Source: Curtobacterium sp. MCPF17_052 (GTDB lineage: Bacteria; Actinomycetota; Actinomycetes; Actinomycetales; Microbacteriaceae). Taken from it: DNA of 64,000 bases. The notes under the pieces were generated by a model, which worked only from the letters and a program-made list of their open reading frames with translations, did not search any database and was not told the origin of the DNA. This document shows positions 26,310 to 33,889 of this stretch, one piece after another (within the stretch, counting starts at the first letter, position 1; every line of letters starts with the position of its first letter). The stretch is taken from NCBI RefSeq assembly GCF_003234085.1, contig NZ_QKSD01000001.1:379527-443526 (forward strand), in the 5' to 3' direction. The position numbers and the translations under genes were made by a program.

Positions 26310-26315
26310 TACCAT
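26310..26315 (+). promoter_or_regulatory. -10 box of leaderless promoter
   Basis: TACCAT is followed by six bases and the ATG at 26322. Confidence 0.5.
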
Positions 26316-26321
26316 CCCTGC

Positions 26322-27296
26322 ATGCCCTCCGTCCGTCCCGTCGCCGTCTCGCGGGCGGCCCGTCCCGGTGCGGATGACGGAGCAGACCGGGTGGACACCG
26401 TGTACCGGCCGGGAGGCCCGGTGGACGTGGTCGCGACGCTGCGGCCCCTGTCGCGCGGCTCCGGCGACCCGGCACACCGCGTGGTCGGCTCGGACGTGTG
26501 GCTCGCGCTCCGGACCCCGGAGGGGCCGGCGTCCGTCCTGGTCCGTCCGGTCGGCGACACCGTCGCGATCAGTGCGTGGGGCGCGGGTGCGGCCTGGGCC
26601 GTCGTGCACGGACCGGACCTCGTCGGCCGTGGCGACGACTGGACGGAACTCGACGTGTCCGCGCATGCCTTCCTGGAGCAGGCACGACACCGCCAGCCAG
26701 GGTTACGCCTGCTCCGGACGAACACCGTCGTCGCGATGCTCGTGCCCGCGATCATGGAGCAGAAGGTGACCTCCCGGCAGGCCTGGCGCGCGTGGCGGTA
26801 CCTCGTCCGACGCTTCGGCACGCCCGCACCCGGCCCGGCTCCCGAGGGCATGGTCGTCCCGCCGGACGCCGACACCTGGGCGCGGATCCCGAGCTGGGAG
26901 TGGCACAAGGCCGGCATCGAACCCGGGCGCTCGGCGACGGTGATGCGGGTCGTGAAGGTCGCGCCCGCACTCGAACGGACGCTGAGCCTCGGCCGCGGTG
27001 GGGAGCTCGTCGCGAGTCGGCTGCAGTCGATCCCCGGCGTCGGACCGTGGACCGCTGCCGAGACGGCGCAGCGGGCACACGGCGACCCGGACTCGCCGAG
27101 CGTCGGGGACTACCACGTGCCCGCACTGGTCGGGTGGGCGCTCACGGGCGGCCCCGTCGACGACGACGGGATGCTCGAACTGCTCGAACCGTGGCGGGGG
27201 CACCGGGAGCGGGTCGTGCGGTTGATCGCGGGCTCGGGCTTCCGGAAGCCGGCGTTCGGGCCGCGGATGACGATCCAGGACCACCGGGGGCACTGA
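26322..27296 (+). CDS. AlkA-like HhH-GPD DNA glycosylase
   Basis: A 324-residue base-excision repair enzyme resembling 3-methyladenine DNA glycosylase II. The N-terminal 110 residues form a beta-rich domain; the C-terminal half has MLVPAIMEQKVTSRQAWRAWRYLVRRFG, the helix-hairpin-helix SIPGVGPWTAAETAQRA and the catalytic Asp in SVGDYHVP, which fits the HhH-GPD pattern. ATG 26322 has TACCAT six bases upstream and no ribosome site; this is the clearest leaderless start in the window. No ada-type gene is adjacent. Confidence 0.85.
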   Translation: MPSVRPVAVSRAARPGADDGADRVDTVYRPGGPVDVVATLRPLSRGSGDPAHRVVGSDVWLALRTPEGPASVLVRPVGDTVAISAWGAGAAWAVVHGPDLVGRGDDWTELDVSAHAFLEQARHRQPGLRLLRTNTVVAMLVPAIMEQKVTSRQAWRAWRYLVRRFGTPAPGPAPEGMVVPPDADTWARIPSWEWHKAGIEPGRSATVMRVVKVAPALERTLSLGRGGELVASRLQSIPGVGPWTAAETAQRAHGDPDSPSVGDYHVPALVGWALTGGPVDDDGMLELLEPWRGHRERVVRLIAGSGFRKPAFGPRMTIQDHRGH

Positions 27297-27309
27297 GCAC
27301 CGGTCACGG

Positions 27310-27338
27310 TTGCAGCACGTTCAGGGTCGCACTACGGT
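27310..27338 (+). promoter_or_regulatory. Well-formed promoter with no intact gene behind it
   Basis: TTGCAG (27310-27315) and TACGGT (27333-27338) are separated by exactly 17 bp, and a GTG follows seven bases later at 27346. The frame from that GTG ends after 38 codons, antisense to the 3' end of the next gene. Confidence 0.4.
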
Positions 27339-27345
27339 CGGCAGC

Positions 27346-27462
27346 GTGAGCCCCGCGTGGACCGCTGGTTTTCGGCCATGTCGCCGGGGCACTGCTCTTG
27401 TTGGCCGGCTCTCGCTCTGTCAGGGGTGCCGTGCACCCTCACCGGCCAGCACCGCGCGGTAG
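27346..27462 (+). other. Short frame behind promoter, possible gene remnant
   Basis: The frame opened by GTG 27346 runs 38 codons to a stop and overlaps the end of the minus-strand epimerase-like gene. A neighbouring frame of the same bases reads as a short hydrophobic segment (VAGALLLLAGS), so this could be the start of a membrane protein that was frameshifted and truncated. It may equally be a chance frame. Confidence 0.2.
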
Positions 27463-28283
27463 CCCTCGCGGAAGGTCGGGTAGCGGAACGCGAAGCCGGT
27501 CGACCGGAGGAGCGCGTTCGACAGCCGCTTGTCGCCGCCCGCTTGTCGGTCCGACGCAGGGCCGGACTCCGGTGCCGGCACGCGCAGTTCGACGGCGAGG
27601 AACCGCAGCACGTCGTCGAGCCGGACAGGCTCCTCGTCTGTGCCCAGGTAGGTCGGTGCCGGGTCCTCCAGCGTGGCGAGGTGCACGATCGCGGCGGCGG
27701 CGTCGTCACGGTGGATGCGGTTCGTGTGCGGCGACGCCGAGTCCGTCGGAGCGAGTCGGGCACTGCCGGACCGCACCTGCTCGATCAACCGCTCGCGCCC
27801 GGGCCCGTAGATGCCGGAGAGCCGGAGGAGCACCGCACCCGGAGCTCGCTCACGGAGGAGGGCTTCGGCCCCCACGAGGACCTCCGCCGTGGGCGTCCCG
27901 CCGGTCGCCGGCGTCTCCTCGGTGACCTCGCTCCCGTCCGACACGTCGTAGACCGCGGTGGAGGACACGACGACGATCCGCGGCCTCGCTCCCGACCGGT
28001 CGATGCCGTCCAAGACGTTCCGGAGGCCGTCGACGTAGGTCGCGCGGTACTGGTCCGGGTCACGGCTGCCGGCAGCCAGGGCCACGACGACGATCGCGGT
28101 GTCGGCGTCGATCTCGGGGACGTCCTGCCGCAGGTCCGTGCTCCGACCCTCGATCGGTGCGGGCAGGAGTTCGGCCCGACGCCGGAGTCCGACGACACGG
28201 TACCCGAGGTCGGCGAAGCGGAGGGCGGCTTCGGTGCCGAGGTCGCCGCAGCCGGCGATGACGACGGTCTGGGAGGTGCTCAT
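27420..28283 (-). CDS. NAD(P)-dependent epimerase/SDR-like protein (YeeZ-like)
   Basis: A 287-residue atypical extended SDR. The nucleotide motif is VVIAGCGDLGTEAALRFADLG at the N-terminus, and YDVSDGSEVTEETP follows VVVSSTAVY, where the short-chain Tyr is kept (STAVYD). LLRLSGIYGPGRERLIEQV and the NRIHRDDAAAAIVHL segment are typical of this group, which in Enterobacteria is represented by YeeZ. Substrate unknown. ATG 28283 begins five residues before the first strand. It is probably monocistronic. Confidence 0.75.
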   Translation of the reverse strand: MSTSQTVVIAGCGDLGTEAALRFADLGYRVVGLRRRAELLPAPIEGRSTDLRQDVPEIDADTAIVVVALAAGSRDPDQYRATYVDGLRNVLDGIDRSGARPRIVVVSSTAVYDVSDGSEVTEETPATGGTPTAEVLVGAEALLRERAPGAVLLRLSGIYGPGRERLIEQVRSGSARLAPTDSASPHTNRIHRDDAAAAIVHLATLEDPAPTYLGTDEEPVRLDDVLRFLAVELRVPAPESGPASDRQAGGDKRLSNALLRSTGFAFRYPTFREGYRAVLAGEGARHP

Positions 28284-28413
28284 CCCCCGAGCGTCCCACG
28301 AGGAGTCGCGGAAGACCGGTGAGCAGCACATGTCGGTGCACACATGTCGGCGGCCTACCGTCGGGGTCGGTCGTCGGTCTCGGTGAGCGGCGCAACACAG
28401 GAAGTCGGCGTTC

Positions 28414-28629
28414 GTGAACCGTATGCAGGCCATCACATGGCGACACGACTCCGGGGCGCACTGGACCGCCCGCCGCGACGGGATCGTCGTCGGCACGATC
28501 GACCAGGGCCAGGGGTACGAGTTGCACTCGACCGACGGCACGATCCGCGGATCGCACAACTCGCTCGGCAACGCGCAGGCGCAGCTCGACGCGTGGGCAG
28601 CGTGGACGATCGGACCGGACCGCTCCTAG
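28414..28629 (+). CDS. Small hypothetical protein
   Basis: A 71-residue soluble protein with alternating polar strands (ITWRHDSGAHWTARRDGIVVGTID) and a short C-terminal helix; I do not recognise it. AGGAAG lies nine bases before the GTG at 28414; the ATG at 28423 is the alternative start. TACCGT about 60 bases upstream could be its -10. It is the last ordinary gene before the left island boundary. Confidence 0.5.
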   Translation: MNRMQAITWRHDSGAHWTARRDGIVVGTIDQGQGYELHSTDGTIRGSHNSLGNAQAQLDAWAAWTIGPDRS

Positions 28630-28658
28630 GTCAGTGGTCGGACCCGGGCTGCCCGGTC

Positions 28659-28684
28659 GCAGCCACGCACACCGTCACGAACCC
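28659..28684 (+). repeat. Left copy of 26-bp island-flanking direct repeat
   Basis: The 26 bases starting GCAGCCACGCACACCGTCAC are identical to 55632-55657 in the same orientation. Read on the minus strand they encode the same FVTVCVAA residues found near the end of the DeoR gene at 55.6 kb; here the frame continues with a different short tail (TGQPGSDH) to a stop at 28631. Confidence 0.85.
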
Positions 28685-29038
28685 GGCAAGGGCGGTGTCC
28701 CGCAGACGCCTGCGGCAGCGCAGGCCGGTGTCGTGATCCGCAGCCAGGGCGGCCACAGTGGTGCGATCCGTGTGTATCCGTCGTCGGGGGATCCGAGCTC
28801 CGGCCGGTTGTCGTACTCGCCGGAGGCGTCGAAGACGTCGGTGTCGGCGCAGGTCGCGCTCGGCTCGGACGGCAAGCTCACGATCGACAACACCCAGGGT
28901 GGTGCGACGCTCGATCTCGTCGTCAGCGTGCAGGGTTACTTCACCCCCAGCAACCCCGGTGGCGGGTTCACCCCGCAGACCGGCCGGCTCGCGGACACGC
29001 GCACCGGCTCGAGCACCGGACGCTGTGCCGGTCGGTGA
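28685..29038 (+). pseudogene. Truncated surface/secreted protein fragment
   Basis: The frame shows one module of a repeat protein known from secreted actinobacterial proteins: GAIRVYPS, then VSAQVALGSDGKLTIDNTQGGATLDLVVSVQGYFTP and GRLADTRTGSSTG. No start codon, signal peptide or earlier module is present; the similarity begins right after the 26-bp repeat, so the gene is cut at the island edge. It also stops soon after the module, before the IS3 element. Probably a non-functional remnant. Confidence 0.6.
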
Positions 29039-29165
29039 GGGGCCACGGTAGGCCTCATATTTCCCCTGCTGCCTGGCGCGTCTGCCATCATCCGTGGGGA
29101 CTGCTGCAGGTTTGGTTGACTCCTGACAGGTAGGGGCGTTGGCTCCTGCTGGAAGGATGTGCGCC

Positions 29166-29462
29166 ATGGTGAAGGCGTATCCGGAAGAGTTCCGCCGTGA
29201 CGTGATCGCGGTCGCCCGGAAGGGCGAGACGTCAGTGCGGCAGGTCGCGAAGGACTTCGGTGTGTCCGAGTCCTGCCTGGCCCGCTGGTTGCGCCTCGCG
29301 GACCGCGATGATGGCGTCGGTGTCGCGGCGGTGCCGTCGGTGAAAGCGGTGGAGCAGGCGGAGCTGCGGGACGCGCAGAAACGGATCCGGCTGCTCGAGC
29401 AGGAGAACGAGATCCTCCGCCGGGCAGCGGCGTACTTCGCCCAGTCACAACTCCCAAAATGA
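29166..29462 (+). CDS. IS3 family transposase OrfA
   Basis: A 98-residue DNA-binding subunit. Residues 3-50 form the helix-turn-helix (YPEEFRRDVIAVARKGETSVRQVAKDFGVS), followed by a leucine-zipper-like coiled coil (LRDAQKRIRLLEQENEILRRAAAYF). The last codons contain C CCA AAA, a canonical X XXY YYZ slippery heptamer at 29453-29459, directly before the TGA, so a -1 shift would fuse it to OrfB. Confidence 0.92.
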   Translation: MVKAYPEEFRRDVIAVARKGETSVRQVAKDFGVSESCLARWLRLADRDDGVGVAAVPSVKAVEQAELRDAQKRIRLLEQENEILRRAAAYFAQSQLPK

Positions 29463-30328
29463 TTTACCCGCTGGTCCTCGAACTCGCCGACGACGGTGTT
29501 CCTGTCGCGGTGGCCTGCCGGGTACTGGGCTTCTCGAAGCAGGCGTTCTATCGGTGGCGCGCCAGCCCCGTGTCAAAGCGGGACTGGGACGACGCGCACC
29601 CGACCAACGCCGCCATCGATGCGCACCGCGACGACCCAACGTTCGGGTATCGGTTCATCGCCGACGACCTCGTCGCGGCCAACCACCGGGTTTCGGAACG
29701 GCGGGTGTGGCGGCTGTGTTCACAGCAGCGGCTCTGGTCCCTGCACTCGAAGAAGCGCGACCTGAACCGGAAAGCAGGACCGCCGGTGCACGACGACCGG
29801 GTCCGGCGAGCGTTCACAGCTCCAGACCTCGACAAGCTCTGGCTGACCGATATCACCGAGCACCCGACTGGTGAGGGCAAGCTCTACCTCTGCGCGATCA
29901 AGGACGCCTGCTCGCGCCGAATCGTGGGCTACTCAATCGGCGATCGCATGCGGTCCTCGCTCGCCGTCGCGGCCCTGCAAATGGCAGTGCACCGCCGGAA
30001 CCCGACCGGGACGGTCGTCCACTCGGATCGCGGTAGTCAGTTCCGGTCGAAGAAGTTCGTCCGCTCGCTGGGTGATGCCGGCCTGCTCGGATCGATGGGC
30101 CGAGTCGGTGCGTGCGCGGACAATGCTGCGATGGAATCGTTCTTCGCGCTCCTGCAGAAGAACGTCCTGAACCGGAAGCGTTGGGCGACTCGGGAAGAGC
30201 TCCGGCTGGCGATCATTACCTGGATCGAAGCGACCTATCACCGGAAGCGGCGGCAACGTGGCCTGGGGAAGTTGACCCCGATCGAGTACGAGACGATCAT
30301 CAACCCACAGGTCGCTCTCGCGGCCTAG
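29459..30328 (+). CDS. IS3 family transposase OrfB (DDE catalytic subunit)
   Basis: A 289-residue integrase-fold protein. The DDE triad is complete: D in LTDITEH, D in HSDRGSQF and E in ADNAAMESFFALL, followed by the family C-terminus (YHRKRRQRGLGKLTPIEYE). An HTH_21-like region precedes the catalytic core (ERRVWRLCSQQRLWSLHSKKR). Its ATG overlaps the orfA stop (ATGA); after -1 slippage this ATG is also the next codon of the fused OrfAB. Confidence 0.93.
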   Translation: MIYPLVLELADDGVPVAVACRVLGFSKQAFYRWRASPVSKRDWDDAHPTNAAIDAHRDDPTFGYRFIADDLVAANHRVSERRVWRLCSQQRLWSLHSKKRDLNRKAGPPVHDDRVRRAFTAPDLDKLWLTDITEHPTGEGKLYLCAIKDACSRRIVGYSIGDRMRSSLAVAALQMAVHRRNPTGTVVHSDRGSQFRSKKFVRSLGDAGLLGSMGRVGACADNAAMESFFALLQKNVLNRKRWATREELRLAIITWIEATYHRKRRQRGLGKLTPIEYETIINPQVALAA

Positions 30329-30360
30329 ACGAACGAGTCAACGAAACCTGCAGCAGTCCC

Positions 30361-30695
30361 ACTTGCTGTTCTTCCACGTCGAGCAGCTCCGTTACGTGGT
30401 TATCGAGCTGAAGACCGGCAAGTTCAAGCCGGAGTACCTCGGCCAGCTCGGCTTCTACGTCGCCCTCGTCGACGATAAGCTCCGCCGCCCCCAGCACGCC
30501 GACACCGTCGGACTACTCCTCGTCGCCGACAAGAACAATGCCGTCGTCCGCTACTCACCCGGCGCACACCACACTCCAACCGGAGTAGCCAGCTACGACC
30601 TCCTCCCACCGGCAGTGCAAGCTGCCCTGCCCTCTGAGGCTGCCCTAGCTGAGGCGCTCGAAGCCACTCCTGAAGACGAGACATCTTTGCCCTAG
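30361..30695 (+). pseudogene. C-terminal fragment of DUF1016 (YhcG-type) nuclease
   Basis: The frame LLFFHVEQLRYVVIELKTGKFKPEYLGQLGFYVALVDD and GLLLVADKNNAVVRYS matches the C-terminal PDDEXK-like nuclease domain of DUF1016 proteins; IELKTGKF holds the catalytic ExK. The N-terminal helical half is missing: the frame begins at the right end of the IS3 element, so the gene is broken. Intact relatives occur in defence-related accessory regions. Confidence 0.7.
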
Positions 30696-31090
30696 CTACC
30701 CATCGCTGCCTGGCGAATGGACATGTCCGGACTGATGGCGATCGGCAGAAGCCTGGTGATTGTTCCGGTGCGCTGGGCGATGGTCATGTGCTCTTTCCTC
30801 CACTACGGACCTCATTCCTGGCGCTTCCTGTGAGGAGAGAACGGCCGGCGCGGAGGCCGGAGGGTCTAAGCGGGGTACCGGTCGGGGACGAAGAAATTCG
30901 GGCGATATGAGGGAGCTTGCAACCGCGTCCGAGATTGCTCGTCATCGGCTGGCGCCGTGGGCACCCACGTGGCGCGCAGGGTGGAGCGTTGGCAGGATCC
31001 GACGCAGGAACGCCCAAATGCGCCGAGGCGCGGGCGCGTAAGCGCTCCGATACACCCTGTGAGGTTGCTCGTGCTTTGCCTGCGCCCTCG
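30696..31090. other. Gene-poor stretch
   Basis: No frame here has codon bias, start context or recognisable content. It lies between the nuclease fragment and the divergent membrane protein/protease pair. Confidence 0.5.
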
Positions 31091-31405
31091 CTATGAGCGG
31101 TTCGACCGCACACGGCGTATCGCTCGTGTGATCAGCGGGGTCGACGCGGCCACGGTAGCGACCGCGCCTGCTGCGGTTACCGATGTCCAAAAGATGTGCT
31201 CTCGACCGCGTATGCCGGTGAAAAAGCCGGTGGGGCAGTGCGCCAGGGAGGGGTCGACACACTGCACCAGCAGCAGCGTCCCGGGCGCGTTGAGCATAAC
31301 GATCCCGGCCCACACGGTTAGGAGACCGACGACGAGGACCGCCAGGAGGAGCGCTGTTGGCAGGCGGGATCGACGGCGACGTGCCACCCCATCGTCACTT
31401 GACAT
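31091..31405 (-). CDS. Small membrane protein of unknown function
   Basis: A 104-residue protein with a basic N-terminus (RRRRSR), a strong membrane helix at about residues 17-38 and a second at about 72-90 (WTSVTAAGAVATVAAST). The region between contains two cysteines (VQCVDPSLAHCPTG) that would lie outside the cell. CATAAT followed by six bases precedes the ATG, so a leaderless start is plausible. Divergent from the broken protease gene with 9 bp between starts. Family not recognised. Confidence 0.5.
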   Translation of the reverse strand: MSSDDGVARRRRSRLPTALLLAVLVVGLLTVWAGIVMLNAPGTLLLVQCVDPSLAHCPTGFFTGIRGREHIFWTSVTAAGAVATVAASTPLITRAIRRVRSNRS

Positions 31406-31414
31406 ACGTCGATT

Positions 31415-32712
31415 ATGTACGAATACTCAGCAAATATAACGACGAAGTCTCAGTATCTACGACGACTGATCACGGGAACCGGCATCGCGGTGGCGTTGAT
31501 CGCCACCGCATGCGTGATGGGGGGTGACGTCGCGCCGGCGTCCGCGAGCGGGAAGGGCCCGAGCAAGGCCGGTGTCGACCTCAGTACCAATGCTGCCGGG
31601 GGCATGAGCGATGCGTTGCGTGCGCAGGTGCAGCAGGCGCGCCAGCTTGTCCCGCGTGGCGCCATCAACGTGGTGGAGTGGGACTCCGCGACCGCCGCGC
31701 TCACCGTTCACACTGCGCTCGAAGCGGTGAGCATCGAGTCGCAGCTCAACGCCGCGATCTCGCTCGCTCCGGTGAAGGTTGTCACGGACCGGTTCTCCGC
31801 GGATGAGCTCAACGCGGAGGCAGCTCGCCTGACATCCGAATCTGGATACAACATCACCAGCGTTAGTCCCCGGTCGGACTACTCCGGCTTGGAAGTGACG
31901 ATGCTCGCCGCGAACCCTGGCGCTCGGCAGGCGCCGCCGACAAGCTCGATCCCGTTGAGCATCACGGTCACCGATGAGAATCCGGCCGAGGCCACGAGCC
32001 GCAACCTCGACTCGTCGCCGTTCTGGGGCGGCGGTCTTATGACGCGTACCACCGGCGACCGTTACACGACCTGTTCAGTTGCCTTCCCCGTCGAGACGTC
32101 GTTCACTGGGGGCAGAGCTCGCGCGATGGTCACGGCTGATCACTGCGGAAGCACGGGTGAGGTGTGGAAGACAGGCGAGCCCGGCGCCGGTGGCGGCACG
32201 ATCGGGAAGCTCGAAAGTGGCAACTCCGGGGGGTCGGACTTCCGGCTGCTCAGCGCGCAGGGCCTGTCGGGTGTGGACTACCAAGGGGTGGTCTTCTGGG
32301 GCGGTATCGGTACGAGCGACGGCATCCCAGTCGAGGGCTGGTTCGACTCCGCTGTTGGAGACGTTCGAGTGGATCGCAGTCCGGTTCCGCGTGCAACGTC
32401 AAGATCACCAAGGTCAACGTCACGCAGTGCTTCAACGGGCTCACTCACTGCTACAACAACCTCGTCGAGACGCAGAGCACCGACGGTGGCGCGCTGTGGG
32501 GGAGCGGTGACAGCGGCGGTCCCGTGCTCGCAGGCAGTAGCGGCGGAAGTGTCGTCGGTGGCGTGATTAGTGGTGCCGACACGAACGCCTCGGTGCCCTG
32601 TCGTGGAGTTCCCGCAAGCGAGACCCGTACGTGCACGACGAAGGGCTGGTATGCCAATGCCCGTGCGTTCTTCGAGAACAACCCCGGCTGGTACCCGCTG
32701 AGCTACCAGTAG
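31415..32712 (+). pseudogene. Secreted S1-family serine protease, frameshifted
   Basis: The 5' frame encodes a signal peptide (hydrophobic core LITGTGIAVALIATA, likely cut after SAS), a pro-like region and the start of a trypsin-fold domain with the catalytic His in VTADHCG and a candidate Asp in GGSDFRLL. The remaining part, including CNVKITKVNVTQCFNGLTHCYNN and the nucleophile in GDSGGPVLAG, lies in the -1 frame. The switch must happen at about 32350-32390 and needs a single-base indel. As sequenced, the upstream frame would end at 32566 without the catalytic Ser. Either a recent pseudogene or a sequencing error. Confidence 0.7.
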
Positions 32713-32750
32713 GACGACCGCCGATGTTGGCTTGAGGACGTAGTAAGCAC

Positions 32751-32799
32751 GACCACCGGTGGGTGGTCAGCGCCTTGCGCTGACCACCCACCGGTGGTC
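32751..32799. terminator. Long perfect hairpin
   Basis: Perfect 23-bp arms (32751-32773 and 32777-32799, starting GACCACCGGTGGGTGG) with a 3-nt loop CTT, 38 bp behind the protease stop. Likely a terminator, though it is longer than usual. Confidence 0.6.
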
Positions 32800-33837
32800 T
32801 GTGATTGGCACTGTTGATAGCAGACCCATACGACCACGCAAACACGGCGAACTGATGTCGCGGTACGGGACGGATGTGTCAGCGGGCGCGCCGAACGAAC
32901 GAGGTGCGGAGCACCGGGCAATCGGTGCTCCGCATCCGCCAGCCCGAAGGGGGTAGCACCAGCACCGACCTCGAGAAGTTTGAGGTGCCTTTGGGGGCAG
33001 GGAGGAACGTGCGCTGGCCTCAAAGGGCAACGGAACCGGCCCCCTCAGCTGTGTGCTGCGGCTCGCGACGACCGACGGATATACCTCAATAATGTATGGT
33101 ATGTCACATGTGCGGAAGGGAGCTCCTGCCACTCTTTTGCCTTGACCAGTGTCATGAGATCGGTGCAAGCCGCGGAGCTGCTCGGGTACGTGGCGTTTGA
33201 CGCGCCTCCACTGGGCATCTTTGTGGGACAGGCACGCCGGAATCCCCCGGTCAAGGAGGCAGGCTCGTCCGCCTGACCTGAACAATCAGGATCGCGATCT
33301 GCGCAGTGTTCGGGATGGGGGGAGTGGACCTTGTCCCCGGCTGATGTCGTCCGCCAGATAATTTGTCCGACTGCCACCCAACGTGTCTGAGATACGAAGA
33401 TGGACACGTATTTGGCAGTGCGGACGGGTTACGTCGACGGCGGTCCCGCTCAGTTCGTTCGCTGCGAGGCGTCCTATCGGTTCCCAAGAGATCTGTCGAT
33501 TGCCCGTGCTGCTTGTCGAGGTCGCCTTGGGCGGCCGAGCAGACTATCGCTGCGAACCGGCAGCGGCACTCGCTCCCGGGGGGCGTTTGACGGACCGTCA
33601 CTCCGAACGCCAGGGGACCTAACCGAAATTGCGTCTGTCGATCTCGAAGAGCGTCAAGGCGCCCGGCCGCCGCCCTCACGCGTACGGGACCGGCTAACGG
33701 GACGGCGGGGTGGGCCAGTGCTCGGAGGAGGGCGCGGGTACAGCCACGACCTGCGCGTCGTCTTGATAGATGATTAAACCCGGAGCTCGAGTCGACAGCC
33801 GGGCTACTGACACTCGCTGCGCGGACTCTGCTTGCAA
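32800..33837. other. Gene-poor stretch with dif-like repeat
   Basis: About 1 kb without a credible gene: frames on both strands are short, overlap each other and lack ribosome sites. It contains the left copy of an imperfect 60-bp repeat (33088-33147). Local base composition is lower in GC than neighbouring coding DNA. Confidence 0.5.
33088..33147 (+). repeat. Left copy of imperfect direct repeat framing rhamnoside cluster
   Basis: AATAATGTATGGTATGTCAC and the following 40 bases align with 49772-49828 in the same orientation at roughly three quarters identity, ending in CCTTGACC in both. The first 25 bases resemble a Xer/dif core (ATAA, six-base centre, TATGTCA). Confidence 0.55.
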
Positions 33838-33874
33838 CAGGTAGGCGCAGTGAGTGTCGCACTGCGCCTACCTG
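33838..33874. terminator. Hairpin terminator behind GH3 gene
   Basis: Perfect 15-bp arms (CAGGTAGGCGCAGTG and its complement) with a 7-nt loop, 16 bp beyond the stop of the minus-strand GH3 gene. Confidence 0.65.
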
Positions 33875-33889
33875 TCCCGAAGGTTCCGA

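Larger units (their letters stand above)
29097..30360 (+). mobile_element. IS3 family insertion sequence
   Basis: A 1264-bp element bounded by 26-bp inverted ends (29097-29122 and 30335-30360, starting GGGACTGCTGCAGGTTT, one mismatch). It carries overlapping orfA and orfB in the standard IS3 order. Three bases outside each end differ (GTG versus ACT), so there is no visible target duplication. A fragment of a surface protein lies to the left and a nuclease fragment to the right. Confidence 0.9.

Noticed and set aside
28651..28730. Reading the 26-bp repeats on the plus strand as part of two surface proteins (VAATHTVTNP)
   Set aside because: At the right copy the minus-strand DeoR frame is clearly the real gene, and at the left copy the plus frame is not in phase with the surface-protein fragment.
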